From positions 62,001-126,000 of the forward strand of contig JAJZVV010000001.1 in assembly GCA_021845595.1 (NCBI GenBank): a DNA stretch of 64,000 nt, written 5' to 3'. Of the stretch, positions 1 through 8,861 are shown in pieces. The position numbers and the translations under genes are program-made. The stretch's first letter is position 1. Every line of letters starts with the position of its first letter. This DNA comes from Pseudomonadota bacterium. Lineage in GTDB: Bacteria; Pseudomonadota; Alphaproteobacteria; Acetobacterales; Acetobacteraceae. The notes below the pieces were generated by a model. The model was not told the origin of the DNA, made no database searches, and was given only the letters and a program-made list of their open reading frames with translations.

Positions 1-2010
1 GTCGATTTCGGCGGCCTTGTCCGCCGGCAGCACCTCCGCGCGCACGGTCGCGATCCCGAGCGCGGCGGCAACGGCGGCAGCGGTGCGGGCATTGTCGCCG
101 GTCAGCAGCACGGTCTGCACCCCCATGGCGCCGAGCCGGCGCACCGCGTCGGCGGCGCCGGGCTTGATCGGGTCGGTGACGGCGATCAGCCCGAGCCGGC
201 TCGGTTCAGGATCGAGCCAGGCGAGCTGCATGATGCTGCGGCCCTGCGCCGCCAGCCCGGCCGCCGCCTCCGGATCGACCGCCACCCCCTGCTCGGCCAG
301 CAGCTGCGCCGTGCCGATCGCCAGCCGCCGCCCATGGACGCGGGCGATGATGCCCTTGCCTGGATGGTCCTCCAGCGCCTCGGGCGCCGGCCGCTCCAGC
401 CCTTCGGCGCGGGCGAGCACGGCGCGGGCCAGCGGATGGGTGCTGCCCGCCTGCGCCGCGGCCGCCAGCGACAGCAGCGCCGCCTCGCCGATGCCATCGG
501 GCCGGATTTCCGAGACCACCGGACGGCCCTCGGTGAGGGTGCCGGTCTTGTCCAGCACCACGGTATCGACCGCATGCGCCCGCTCCAGCGCCTCGGCATC
601 GCGGATGAGGATCCCCGCCCGCGCCGCCGCTCCGGTGCCGGCGAGCAGCGCCGCCGGGGTCGCGAGGCCGAGCGCGCAGGGGCAGGCGATCACCATCACC
701 GCGACGCCCGCCAGCAGCCCTTGCGCGAAATCGCCGGCGATCAGCCACCACCCGAGCAGCGCCAGCGCGGCGATCACCAGCACCACCGGCACGAACACGG
801 CGGCGACTTGATCCACCAGCCGTTGCACCGGCGCCTTCGCCGCCTGAGCGCCCTCGACCAGGGCGATGATCCGCGCCAGCGCGCTCGCCTCTCCCACCGC
901 AACGGTGATGACCCGCAGCAGGCCGCTGCCATTGATCGCGCCGCCGATGACGCTATCGCCGGGCTGCTTGGCGACCGGCAGGCTCTCGCCGGTGAGCAGG
1001 CTCTCATCGGCCTGGCTGTGGCCGGCGAGCACGCGGCCATCGACCGGAATGCGCTCGCCGGGGCGAACCACGACGACGTCACCCGGCACGATGGCGGCGA
1101 CGGCGAGGTCGAGTTCGGCGCCGTTGCGCTCGACCCGCGCGCGCTCGGGGCGGAGCGCCATCAGCGCGCGGATCGCCGCCCCGGTCGCCCGTTTGGCCCG
1201 CGCCTCCAGGAGCTTGCCGAACATCACCAGCGTGATGACGACGGCGGCGGCCTCGAAGTCGGTGTGCCCGCCATGCCCGGCGGCGACGAGGAACAGGCTG
1301 TAGCCATAGGCGGCGGAGGTGCCCAGGGCCACGAGCAGGTCCATGTTGCCCGTGCCGGCGCGCAGCGCCTTCCAGCCGGCGCGATAGAAGCGAGCACCGA
1401 GGCCGAACTGCACCGGCGTCGCCAGCAGCAGCGCCAGCCAGCCGGGCAGCGGGATGCCAACCATCGGCAGCATCAGCGGCAGGCTCAGCGCCGCGGCCAC
1501 GGCCACCTGCACCGCCAGCCAGCGCAGCCGCCGCGCCTCCGCCGCCGCCCGGGCGCGGTCGCGTTCGGCGTCGCCGGTGAGCAGATCGGCACCATACCCG
1601 GCCGCCTGCACCGCTTCGATCAGCGCCGCCGGGCGCGGCGCGATGCCGACCACGCGCGCCCGCTCGGTCGCGAGATTCACCTCCACCCGCCTGACCCCCG
1701 GCACCGCGGCCAGGGCGCGCTCCACGCGGCCGACGCAGCTGGCGCAGGTCATGCCGGTGATGGCGAATTCCCGCGTCTCCTCCGGCACCTCGTAGCCGGC
1801 ATCGGCGACCGCCTCGGCGAGGCGGGCGGGATCGGCCAGCGTCGGATCGAAACTGACCGAGGCGCTCTCGGAGGCGAGATCGACATGCGCCTCGACCCCG
1901 GGCACGGCATCGAGCGCACGCTCGACGCGCCCGGCGCAGGTCGCGCACGTCATTCCGGCGACCGGCAGCCGGACCTGCTCGCGCAGCGCCGCCGCGACCC
2001 CGTCCATCAT
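1..2010 (-). CDS. copA: Copper-exporting P1B-type ATPase (3' end beyond window)
   Basis: This is an inner-membrane P1B-type ATPase that pumps Cu(I) out of the cytoplasm. The reading frame runs off the left edge, so 670 codons are visible. The N-terminus has two heavy-metal-associated domains (GMTCATC near residue 20, GMTCASC near residue 90). They are followed by transmembrane helices, the actuator loop LLTGES, the transmembrane metal site ACPCALG and the phosphorylation site VLDKTGTLT. The C-terminal hinge (GDGVND) and last helices lie outside the window. The gene starts ATGATG; the second ATG at 2007 is an alternative. It sits 18 nt after the copZ-like gene, so the two are almost certainly co-transcribed. 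CPC together with GMTCxxC metal domains indicates copper or silver rather than zinc or cadmium. Confidence 0.95.
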   Translation of the reverse strand, partial: MMDGVAAALREQVRLPVAGMTCATCAGRVERALDAVPGVEAHVDLASESASVSFDPTLADPARLAEAVADAGYEVPEETREFAITGMTCASCVGRVERALAAVPGVRRVEVNLATERARVVGIAPRPAALIEAVQAAGYGADLLTGDAERDRARAAAEARRLRWLAVQVAVAAALSLPLMLPMVGIPLPGWLALLLATPVQFGLGARFYRAGWKALRAGTGNMDLLVALGTSAAYGYSLFLVAAGHGGHTDFEAAAVVITLVMFGKLLEARAKRATGAAIRALMALRPERARVERNGAELDLAVAAIVPGDVVVVRPGERIPVDGRVLAGHSQADESLLTGESLPVAKQPGDSVIGGAINGSGLLRVITVAVGEASALARIIALVEGAQAAKAPVQRLVDQVAAVFVPVVLVIAALALLGWWLIAGDFAQGLLAGVAVMVIACPCALGLATPAALLAGTGAAARAGILIRDAEALERAHAVDTVVLDKTGTLTEGRPVVSEIRPDGIGEAALLSLAAAAQAGSTHPLARAVLARAEGLERPAPEALEDHPGKGIIARVHGRRLAIGTAQLLAEQGVAVDPEAAAGLAAQGRSIMQLAWLDPEPSRLGLIAVTDPIKPGAADAVRRLGAMGVQTVLLTGDNARTAAAVAAALGIATVRAEVLPADKAAEID

Positions 2011-2028
2011 GCCCGCCGGCCTTCCCGG

Positions 2029-2274
2029 CTACCCGGCGGCCAGCACAGCGCCGAAGCCGGCCTTGCGCACCGCCGCCACCAGCGCCGCCGGATCGGCAGC
2101 GCCGCGCACGACGGCGCGGCCGTGCTCGAGATCGACCTCGGCGGCCTCGACACCCTCGATGCGGGCGAGCACGCGCGAGACCGAGCGGACGCAGCCATCG
2201 CAATGCATCCCCTCGATGGCCAGAACGACACCGGGCTGCGGCACGGACCCGGCGGGTTGAACGGAAGCGGACAT
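2029..2274 (-). CDS. copZ: CopZ-like heavy-metal-binding chaperone
   Basis: An 81-residue protein made of one heavy-metal-associated (HMA) domain. The metal loop is GMHCDGC near residues 22-28, followed by the usual alternating strand/helix pattern. Such small cytosolic proteins hand Cu(I) to the N-terminal domains of CopA, whose gene starts 18 nt downstream. The ATG at 2274 is chosen because the domain begins soon after it; the longer open frame upstream runs through non-protein-like sequence and through the intergenic inverted repeat. The loop has CDGC rather than the commoner CxxC with Ala/Thr/Ser, so another soft metal is possible, but the copA neighbour favours copper. Confidence 0.88.
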   Translation of the reverse strand: MSASVQPAGSVPQPGVVLAIEGMHCDGCVRSVSRVLARIEGVEAAEVDLEHGRAVVRGAADPAALVAAVRKAGFGAVLAAG

Positions 2275-2307
2275 GGCGTGTCTCCGGAACATCGGACAAC
2301 GGATTTC

Positions 2308-2326
2308 ACCACAGGATATAGGTGGT
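2308..2326. promoter_or_regulatory. Candidate metal-responsive operator (inverted repeat ACCAC-N9-GTGGT)
   Basis: The 130-bp region between copZ and the divergent MFS gene contains ACCAC (2308-2312) and GTGGT (2322-2326) around an AT-rich 9-nt core. The dyad starts 33 nt upstream of the copZ ATG. Its position fits an operator or MerR-type activator site. It does not match the CueR consensus ACCTTCC-N7-GGAAGGT, and no regulator gene is adjacent, so the regulator is unknown. Confidence 0.35.
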
Positions 2327-2404
2327 CCGGCAGCGTGCGGCGACGCATGGCTGCGCGGTTTCCGCCGCCTTGCCCTCGCCGCCGTCCAAGGCGACAACGC
2401 AACC

Positions 2405-3808
2405 ATGGAGCCCCCCGCCGCGCCGCCCGAGGACGGACTGCCCGCTGGTCAGCGCGGCTGGGCGATGGCGACCATCGCCCTGACCATTTCACTGGCGGTG
2501 CTGGATGCCGCCGCGGTGAACGTCGCACTGCCGGCCATCGCGCGCGATCTGCGCGCCACGCCGATGGCGGCGATCTGGGTGGTCAACGCGTTCCAGCTCG
2601 CGGTGATGGTCTCGCTGCTGCCACTGGCCTCGCTCGGCGACAGTCTCGGCTATGCCCGCGTCTACCGCGCCGGGCTGGCGGTCTTCACCGCCGGCGCGCT
2701 GGCCTCCTTCGCCTGCGCCTTCACCGGCTCGCTGACCCTCCTGACGGTGGCCCGCGTCGCCCAGGGGTTCGGCGCCGCCGGCATCATGAGCGTGAACACC
2801 GCCCTGGTGCGCATCATCCATCCGCGCGACCGGCTCGGGCGCGGGCTTGGCATGAACGCGCTGATCGTGGCGATTTCCTCTGCCGCGGGCCCGACCGTCG
2901 CCGCCGGCGTTCTCGCCATCGCGTCCTGGCCGTTCCTGTTCGCGATCGACATCCCGTTCGGCATCGCCGCGCTGGCCATCGCCCGGCGCACCCTGCCCGA
3001 CAGCGCCGGCACGGCGCACCGGTTCGACATGCCGAGCGCGCTGCTCAACGCGCTCGCCTTCGGCCTGCTGATCACCGCGATCAGCGGCTTCGCCCATGGG
3101 CTGGGCGCGCGGCTCGCCGGGCTCGAGCTGCTCGCCGCGGCGATCGCCCTGGCGGTGCTGGTCGAGCGCCAGCGGGCGCGGACGGCGCCGCTGTTCCCCG
3201 TCGATCTGTTGCGCCGGGCGGATTTCGCGCTGGCCGTCGGCACCTCGGTCGGCGCCTTCGGCGCGCAGACCCTGGCGCTGGTCTCGCTGCCCTTTTTCCT
3301 GCAAGGCCCGCTCGGGCGCAGCCAGGTGGAAACCGGGTTGCTGATGAGCGCCTGGCCCGCCTCCCTGGCGCTGGTCGCGCCGATCTCGGGCCGCCTCGCC
3401 GACCGTTACCCACCGGGGATTCTCTGCGGCATCGGCCTCGGGGCCATGCTCGCCGGGCTGCTCGCCCTGGCGCAGCTGCCGGTGCAGCCCACCGGGCTCG
3501 ACATCGTCTGGCGGATGGGCATCTGCGGCATCGGCTTCGGCCTCTTCCAGTCGCCGAACAACCGCGCCATGCTGGCCGCCGCGCCGCCCGGGCGCAGCGG
3601 CGGGGCCAGCGGCATGCTGTCCACCGCGCGGCTGACCGGGCAAACCGTGGGGGCAGCGCTGGTCGCCCTGGTGTTCGCCCTCGCCGGAACGGATGGGGCG
3701 CGCGTGACGCTGCTGCTCGCGGCGAGCTTCTCCGCGGCCGGCGCGGTGGTGAGTTCGGTGCGCCTCGCCCGGCCCGGGCGGCGCGCGGCGCAACAGGAGG
3801 CGGATTGA
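2405..3808 (+). CDS. MFS transporter, DHA2-like (drug/H+ antiporter)
   Basis: A 467-residue integral membrane protein with many hydrophobic helices of the DHA2 (14-helix) drug/H+ antiporter type. The first helix carries the family-typical [18 protein letters not shown]. The helix 2-3 region reads [14 protein letters not shown], corresponding to the GxLaDrxGrkr loop, and a motif-C-like glycine-rich helix follows ([14 protein letters not shown]). A later loop reads [12 protein letters not shown]. The ATG at 2405 places the first helix about 20 residues in; the open frame further upstream has no transporter character. The gene is divergent from copZA, and its stop lies next to the cbpA start. 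The substrate cannot be read from sequence. Export of a toxic compound is the family default. Confidence 0.85.
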   Translation: MEPPAAPPEDGLPAGQRGWAMATIALTISLAVLDAAAVNVALPAIARDLRATPMAAIWVVNAFQLAVMVSLLPLASLGDSLGYARVYRAGLAVFTAGALASFACAFTGSLTLLTVARVAQGFGAAGIMSVNTALVRIIHPRDRLGRGLGMNALIVAISSAAGPTVAAGVLAIASWPFLFAIDIPFGIAALAIARRTLPDSAGTAHRFDMPSALLNALAFGLLITAISGFAHGLGARLAGLELLAAAIALAVLVERQRARTAPLFPVDLLRRADFALAVGTSVGAFGAQTLALVSLPFFLQGPLGRSQVETGLLMSAWPASLALVAPISGRLADRYPPGILCGIGLGAMLAGLLALAQLPVQPTGLDIVWRMGICGIGFGLFQSPNNRAMLAAAPPGRSGGASGMLSTARLTGQTVGAALVALVFALAGTDGARVTLLLAASFSAAGAVVSSVRLARPGRRAAQQEAD

Positions 3809-3809
3809 G

Positions 3810-4766
3810 GTGCCCGACCAGGATCCCTACGAGCGCCTCGGCGTCAGCCGGACCGCGAGCGCGGACGAGATCCGTCGCGCCTACCGCAAGCTGGCCAAGC
3901 AGAACCACCCGGACCTGAACCCCGGCGACCGCGCCGCCGAAGAGCGGTTCAAATCCATCTCCGCCGCCTACGAGCTGCTGTCCGACGCCGACACGCGCGC
4001 CCGCTACGACCGCGGCGAGATCGACGCGTCCGGCCAGGAAAAGCCGGAGCGGCCATATTACCGCAGCCACGCCGAGGGCACCCAGGGGGCGCGCTACGGG
4101 ACACGCCACCGCCCGCGGGGCGCCGCCGCCGACGTCGGCGGCGAAAGCGGCTTGTCCGAGGAGGAGCTGGGCGACATCCTCGGCAGCTTCTTCCGCGCCG
4201 GCGGCGGGGGCGAGGGCATGCGGCTGCGCGGCCAGGACCATCTCTACCATCTCACGGTCAGCTTCCTCGAAGCCGTCAACGGCGCCACCCGGCGCATCAC
4301 CCTGCCCGACGGCAAGGACATCGCCGTGCGCATCCCGCCCGGCCTCGCCGACGGCCAGGTGCTGCGCCTCGCCGGCCAGGGCGGAGCCGGCCTCAATGGC
4401 GGCCCGCCGGGCGACGCGCTGGTGGAAATCGCCGTCGCGCCGCATCCGCATTTCCGCCGCGAGGGTGACGACATCCATCTCGAGCTCCCGGTCACCCTCA
4501 AGGAGGCGGTGCTCGGCGCCAAGATCGACGTGCCCACCGTCGGCGGGCGAGTCAGCCTCGCCATTCCTCCCGGCTCGGACAGCGGCACCCGCCTGCGTCT
4601 GCGCGGGCGCGGGGTGCCGGCCCACGGCGGGCGGCCGGCGGGCGACCAGTATGTGACGCTGAAGGTCAGCATCGGCGCCGCCGACGCGGCCCTGGCGGAA
4701 TTCCTGCGCGGCTGGTCGCCGGCCCAGGCCGCCGATCCGCGCCGGCATCTGGCGGAGGGGGCATGA
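3810..4766 (+). CDS. cbpA: DnaJ-class co-chaperone CbpA
   Basis: A 318-residue Hsp40 that stimulates DnaK ATPase. The N-terminal J domain (residues 1-70) carries the essential HPD motif in KQNHPDLN. A linker follows, then two C-terminal beta-sandwich client-binding domains ([46 protein letters not shown]). There is no zinc-finger CxxCxGxG region, which separates CbpA from DnaJ proper. Translation starts at GTG 3810, immediately after the upstream TGA and behind a perfect AGGAGG at 3795-3800. The stop overlaps the cbpM ATG by 4 nt, the usual cbpA-cbpM pairing. Confidence 0.93.
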   Translation: MPDQDPYERLGVSRTASADEIRRAYRKLAKQNHPDLNPGDRAAEERFKSISAAYELLSDADTRARYDRGEIDASGQEKPERPYYRSHAEGTQGARYGTRHRPRGAAADVGGESGLSEEELGDILGSFFRAGGGGEGMRLRGQDHLYHLTVSFLEAVNGATRRITLPDGKDIAVRIPPGLADGQVLRLAGQGGAGLNGGPPGDALVEIAVAPHPHFRREGDDIHLELPVTLKEAVLGAKIDVPTVGGRVSLAIPPGSDSGTRLRLRGRGVPAHGGRPAGDQYVTLKVSIGAADAALAEFLRGWSPAQAADPRRHLAEGA

Positions 4767-5107
4767 TCACCGAGCAAACCGTCTGCGCCCTCGTCGCGGG
4801 GCTCGATCCCGCCGCTCTGGGGCGCTGGATCGAGGCCGCTTGGGTGCGGCCCGAGCGCCACGCCGGCGGGTTCGTGTTCCGCGACATCGACCTCGCCCGG
4901 GTGCGGCTGATCCACGAACTCACCGCCGATCTCGCCATCGACGAGGAAGCGCTGCCCGTGGTGCTCGGCCTGCTCGACGAGGTGCATCGGCTGCGGCGGC
5001 AGCTGCGCCTGGTCTGCGGCGCGATCGAGTCCGAGGGCCCGCCCGGGCTGCGGCGCGAGATCGCCGAACGGCTCGCGCGCGCCGGGCGTGCGACGGACGA
5101 ACCCTGA
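4763..5107 (+). CDS. cbpM: Chaperone modulator CbpM
   Basis: A 114-residue MerR-helix-like protein of the CbpM family, which binds the J domain of CbpA and blocks its action on DnaK. A helix-turn-helix-like N-terminal part contains the characteristic [21 protein letters not shown] leucine- and arginine-rich coiled helix follows ([15 protein letters not shown]). The ATG overlaps the cbpA stop (ATGA), so the two are translationally coupled. The TGA stop overlaps the apparent start of nhaA. Confidence 0.88.
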   Translation: MITEQTVCALVAGLDPAALGRWIEAAWVRPERHAGGFVFRDIDLARVRLIHELTADLAIDEEALPVVLGLLDEVHRLRRQLRLVCGAIESEGPPGLRREIAERLARAGRATDEP

Positions 5108-6279
5108 ACCAGGGCAGCGCTCCCGATCGCGGCCTGGGCGGCTTCCTCCACGCCGAGCGCGTCGGCGGCGCCCTGCTCGTCGCCGGGTCGGCCGCATCGC
5201 TGATCTGGGCGAACACCGGGTCCGCCGGCCTGCTGGAATCGCTCAAATCGCTGCCGCTCGCCGGCACGAGCCTGCTCGCATGGATCAATCAGGGCCTGAT
5301 GAGCCTGTTCTTCCTGCTCGTCTCGCTCGAGATCCGCCGCGAGACGAGCGCCGGCGCGCTGGCCTCGCCACGGCTCGCGGCGACACCGGCGCTGGCGGCG
5401 GCAGGCGGGGCGATCCTGCCGGTGGTGCTCTATCTCGCGCTCGCCTGGGACGATCCGGCGGCCCGGCGCGGCTGGGCGGTGCCGCTGGCGACCGACATCG
5501 CCTTCTCTCTCGCCGTGCTCCGCCTCGCGGGGCGCCGCGTGCCGGAAGCGCTGGCCGCGTTCCTCGCCGCGCTCGCCATCATCGACGACCTCATCGCCAT
5601 CGCGGTGATCGCGGTGGCGTTCGGCCACCACGTCGCCCCGGTGCCGCTGGCCGGCGCGGCGGCGCTGTGGGCGGGCCTGCGCTGGGTATCGCCGCGCCTG
5701 CCCGGCGCTCTCGGCTGGGCCGCGATCCTGACCGGATTCCTCGGGCTCTGGCTGCTGGTCCGCGCCAGTGCCCTGCATCCGACACTGGCAGGCGTGGCGC
5801 TCGCCTTCGCCGTGCCCGCGGCGCAGACCGCGCGCCTGGAGCGGTCCCTCGGCTGGATCGTGGCGCTGGTGGTGCTGCCGCTGTTCGGCCTCGCCAACGC
5901 CGGCGTCGGCCTGGGCGGCGACAGCGTTGGCGGCGGCGGCATTGGCGGCGGGGGCTGGACCGACCCGGTGGCGCTCGGCATTCTCGCCGCGCTGCTGGTG
6001 GGCAAGCCCGTCGGCGTGTTCGCGACCACCCAGCTCGCCACCCGGCTCGGGTTGGGGCGCCTCGCCCCGGACATCCGGCCGATCCACCTGCTCGGCGCCG
6101 CCACCCTGTGCGGCATCGGCTTCACCATGAGCCTGTTCATCGGCGGCCTGGCCTTCGCCGATCCCGCCCTGCTGGCGCAGGCCAAACGCGCGGTCTTCGC
6201 CGGCTCCGCCGTCGCCGCGCTCGGCGGGCTGGCGATCCTCGCCCTGGCGCGGAACCGTCAGGATCAGGCGCGGACGTGA
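5104..6279 (+). CDS. nhaA: Na+/H+ antiporter NhaA
   Basis: An inner-membrane Na+/H+ antiporter of the NhaA family with helices along its whole length. The ion-binding aspartate pair appears in AIIDDLIAIAVIAVAF. Other family motifs are LASPRLAATPALAAAGG, PLATDIAFSLAVL, ALHPTLAGVALAF and LCGIGFTMSLFIGGLAF. A glycine-rich insert (about 5916-5960) interrupts a loop. The homologous region begins near 5107, but the frame offers no ATG, GTG or TTG between the remote ATG at 4840, inside cbpM, and conserved residues. The most economical start is a CTG at 5104 overlapping the cbpM stop (CTGA), giving 391 residues, the normal NhaA length. The protein identity is certain; the start is not. Confidence 0.88.
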   Translation: MNQGSAPDRGLGGFLHAERVGGALLVAGSAASLIWANTGSAGLLESLKSLPLAGTSLLAWINQGLMSLFFLLVSLEIRRETSAGALASPRLAATPALAAAGGAILPVVLYLALAWDDPAARRGWAVPLATDIAFSLAVLRLAGRRVPEALAAFLAALAIIDDLIAIAVIAVAFGHHVAPVPLAGAAALWAGLRWVSPRLPGALGWAAILTGFLGLWLLVRASALHPTLAGVALAFAVPAAQTARLERSLGWIVALVVLPLFGLANAGVGLGGDSVGGGGIGGGGWTDPVALGILAALLVGKPVGVFATTQLATRLGLGRLAPDIRPIHLLGAATLCGIGFTMSLFIGGLAFADPALLAQAKRAVFAGSAVAALGGLAILALARNRQDQART

Positions 6280-6292
6280 CCGGTCCGGCGCC

Positions 6293-6703
6293 TCAGGGCA
6301 GCAGGCCGACGATGATGTCGCCGCGCCGCGCCGCCTGCGAGGAGGCGACGTCGGCGCCGACCGCGGGCGGCCGGACGGCGATGCGCCTGGCATCGACGCC
6401 GTCGGCGGTGAGTTCCTTCACCAGCGCGTCGGCGCGCAGCCGCGCCATGCGTGCTGCATCCGCAGCGCCGACGGCGGGGTCGCCATATCCGGTGACCGCG
6501 ACCGGGGCGAGCGGGTAGACCTTCGCATACGCCGCGGCGTCGGCGACGATCGTCCGCCCCGTTCCATCCAGCGCCGCGCTGTCCGGAGCGAAGAACACGA
6601 AATAGGGGTGTGACGGCGGCATCTGCTGCGCCGTGAGATCGCAGCCGGCGAGAAACGGCAGGACCGCCAGCATGGTCAAACCCGGCAAGCGTCGGCGCAG
6701 CAC
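6293..6703 (-). CDS. OmpA-domain lipoprotein
   Basis: A 136-residue small lipoprotein. A signal peptide ends in the lipobox FLAGC (Cys21), so it should be lipid-anchored. The rest resembles a short OmpA-like peptidoglycan-binding domain: YFVFFAPDSAALD at the start, VAVTGYGDP in the middle, LRADALVKELTADGV near the end. The start is a GTG at 6703, preceded by AGGGGG at good distance; an internal ATG at 6673 would shorten the signal peptide. It is convergent with nhaA, with 13 nt between stops. It probably helps tether the envelope, but no specific partner is visible. Confidence 0.75.
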   Translation of the reverse strand: MLRRRLPGLTMLAVLPFLAGCDLTAQQMPPSHPYFVFFAPDSAALDGTGRTIVADAAAYAKVYPLAPVAVTGYGDPAVGAADAARMARLRADALVKELTADGVDARRIAVRPPAVGADVASSQAARRGDIIVGLLP

Positions 6704-6787
6704 GGCAGTTCCCCCTATCCCTGGTCCGCGAACGCCGCCAGCAAAGAGCCCGCGGCGGCAGGCGTCAACCCCGCGCGCGCGCGAGCC

Positions 6788-7582
6788 TCATCGCGGCGCC
6801 TCCAGCAGCAGCGCGCGCAAGCGGGCCAGGCGCGGCGCATCGAGGCCGAGCCTGGCCTCCAGATACTGCTCGATCGAGCCGAATTCGGCATGCACAACCT
6901 CGAACGCGTATTCCAGCAGGTCCGGATGAACGCGCAGCATCACCTCCGCCACCGGCGGCGGCAGCGTGTGCGCCAGCGACGCCTCGGCCCGCCACAGCCG
7001 GTTGGTGGCGAGATAATCCTCCAGCACGCTCTCCCACGGCACCCCCAGCGCCGTCAGGATGAGGGCGGCGCCGAAGCCGGTGCGGTCCTTGCCGGCCGAG
7101 CAGTGGAACAGCAGCGGGGCGCCATCCTCGTCGAGCAGGAGTTCGAACACCCGCCGGTAATGGCCGTGCCACTCCAGAGCATAGGACCGATAGGCCTTGC
7201 GCATCAGGCTCAGCACGTCTTCCCCGGTCGCCTCGCGGGTCGCCAGGATGTCGGCCAGCGAGGCGCCGATGCGCGGCTCGATGGGCAGGGAGTGGACCAC
7301 GGCGTCGAGCCCGTCCAGCCGCGAGGGGGCGCGGGCGCGTTCCTTCACGCCACGGAAGTCGCACACGGCGCGCAGGCCGAGGCCGGTGAGGCGGCGTTGG
7401 TCGGGGGCAGTCAGCCGGTCCAGCGCGGCGGCACGGAAGACGCGGCCGAAGCGCACGCGCGCGCCGTCCCGCGTCATCCAGCCGCCGAGATCGCGGACAT
7501 TGCTGGCGCCCTCGAGGTCCAGCGCACGCGGCAGCGCGCGGTCGGGATCGGCGTGGGGATCGGCGTGGGTCTCGTCCATCAT
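6788..7582 (-). CDS. Tyrosine-protein phosphatase (DSP/PTP superfamily)
   Basis: A 264-residue cytoplasmic phosphatase with the Cys-dependent P-loop FHCSAGKDRTGFGAA (HCxxGxxR). Upstream family motifs are SNVRDLGGW and VCDFRGVKERA. This type (bacterial tyrosine-phosphatase/LipA-like) acts on phosphotyrosine or phosphoinositides. The start is the first of two ATGs, behind GAGGAGCG. It is the last gene of a minus-strand run that begins with the acyl-CoA dehydrogenases, only 6 nt after the RraA-like gene. Its substrate and link to that pathway are unknown. Confidence 0.86.
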   Translation of the reverse strand: MMDETHADPHADPDRALPRALDLEGASNVRDLGGWMTRDGARVRFGRVFRAAALDRLTAPDQRRLTGLGLRAVCDFRGVKERARAPSRLDGLDAVVHSLPIEPRIGASLADILATREATGEDVLSLMRKAYRSYALEWHGHYRRVFELLLDEDGAPLLFHCSAGKDRTGFGAALILTALGVPWESVLEDYLATNRLWRAEASLAHTLPPPVAEVMLRVHPDLLEYAFEVVHAEFGSIEQYLEARLGLDAPRLARLRALLLEAPR

Positions 7583-7588
7583 CGCTCC

Positions 7589-8239
7589 TCAGAAGACTCC
7601 GTAGCGGCGAAAGGCCTCCTGCGGGTCCATGCCGCCGCGAATCGCCACGCGCACCTGGCTCTCGGCCGCCATGGCGTGCTCGGCGGCGGCGAGGATCGGC
7701 TCGATCAGCCGCCGCGGGATGCGCACCAGCCCATCGCGATCGCCGAGCAGATAGTCCCCCGGCGCGATCATCACGTCGCCGATGCGAATGTCCTCACCGA
7801 TCGCGCCCGGCATCCAGTAGCCGACGACATCGCGCGGGGTGAAGAAGCGGCACCAGGTCGGAAACGCCAGCCGCTGCAGATCGGCCACGTCGCGCGCCCC
7901 GCCATCCACGACCGCGCCGCGCACCCCCTTGTTCTTCAACGTTTCCGCCGACAGCTCGCCCATGTGCGCGACGACGTGGTCGTGGGGCTGGGAGACCCAG
8001 ACATGGTCCGCCGGCGCACGCGAGAGCAGGCCGGTCCAGGCCAGCAGGGTCTCCTCGGCGCTGGCCTCCGGCGCTGGCCGTCCTTCGATGGTGAAGGCCG
8101 GCCCGGCCAGTTTCGTCTCGGGCAGGATCGGGCGCAGCTCGGCGGGCAGCACGAAGTCCCTGAGCCCCTGTGCGCGCATGACGTCGTGGACGATGGCGCT
8201 GGAGCAGCGTGCCAGCCGGTCGCCGAGCGCTGCGCTCAT
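7589..8239 (-). CDS. RraA-family protein (HMG aldolase / demethylmenaquinone methyltransferase-like fold)
   Basis: A 216-residue member of the RraA fold. The characteristic central block is VRGAVVDGGARDVADL, followed by RFFTPRDVVGYWMPG and GDYLLGDRDGLVRIP. These Asp/Arg motifs resemble those of 4-hydroxy-4-methyl-2-oxoglutarate/4-carboxy-4-hydroxy-2-oxoadipate aldolases, which cleave branched oxo-acids. Others in the fold (RraA proper) inhibit RNase E. In this CoA-thioester operon an aldolase or lyase role is more likely than RNase control. That is inference from context. Confidence 0.75.
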   Translation of the reverse strand: MSAALGDRLARCSSAIVHDVMRAQGLRDFVLPAELRPILPETKLAGPAFTIEGRPAPEASAEETLLAWTGLLSRAPADHVWVSQPHDHVVAHMGELSAETLKNKGVRGAVVDGGARDVADLQRLAFPTWCRFFTPRDVVGYWMPGAIGEDIRIGDVMIAPGDYLLGDRDGLVRIPRRLIEPILAAAEHAMAAESQVRVAIRGGMDPQEAFRRYGVF

Positions 8240-8249
8240 CGCCGCGTCC

Positions 8250-8861
8250 TCATCGCCCGCCCGGCTCGAGCGAGACCCCCGCGCCGCGCCGCATCTGGGC
8301 GAACTCCACCACCTGCCGCCCGACCAGGGCGAGTTGCGCGCGCACGGCGGCGTCGGTGCAGCCGCCCTCGGCGTCGAACAGAGGCTGGGCGGAGTTGATG
8401 GCGGCGCCGAAGGGCGTCGGCCAGCCGCGCAAGGCGTGCACCACGCTGCGCAGCGCGATCAGCGTCGTCCCGGTCGCCTGCCAGCCATGGGCGCAGACGA
8501 TGCAGCCGACGGCGCGGCCCTCGAGATATGGTGCCGGCTCACCGCGCAGCGCCTCGACATAATCGAGGGCGTTCTTGATCAGGCCCGACATCGATCCGTG
8601 ATAGCCGGGCGAGGCGACGATCAGCCCGTCGCAGCGGCGGACGAGCGCGACCAGGCGGGCGGCGGGCGTGGGCAGGTCGATCACCGCCGGGTCGTAGATC
8701 GGCAGCATCAGCGCCTCGCCACCGAGCAGGACGGTCTCCGCGCCCGCCGCCGCGGCGGCATCGAGCGCCACCTGCAGCGCCCGTTCGGTGGAGGAGCCTG
8801 CCCGCGGGGTGCCACCGAGACCGAGGATGAAGGGTCGGGAAGCCTCGCGCGCGCCCGTCAT
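8250..8861 (-). CDS. NAD(P)H-dependent FMN reductase
   Basis: A 203-residue flavodoxin-like reductase. The phosphate-binding loop is GGTPRAGSSTERAL near the N-terminus and the flavin-contact segment is SPGYHGSMSGLIKNALDYVE. These enzymes reduce free FMN or quinones and often supply FMNH2 to a monooxygenase. The ATG at 8861 overlaps the stop of the CoA-transferase gene by 4 nt, so the two are coupled. No two-component monooxygenase lies next to it. The frame remains open upstream, but that segment is the antisense of the transferase. Confidence 0.83.
   Translation of the reverse strand: MTGAREASRPFILGLGGTPRAGSSTERALQVALDAAAAAGAETVLLGGEALMLPIYDPAVIDLPTPAARLVALVRRCDGLIVASPGYHGSMSGLIKNALDYVEALRGEPAPYLEGRAVGCIVCAHGWQATGTTLIALRSVVHALRGWPTPFGAAINSAQPLFDAEGGCTDAAVRAQLALVGRQVVEFAQMRRGAGVSLEPGGR

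Noticed and set aside
334-3918. 1194-codon open frame on the plus strand
   Set aside because: It is antisense to copA and out of frame with the MFS gene; composition is Arg/Gly/Ala/Pro-rich with no domain.
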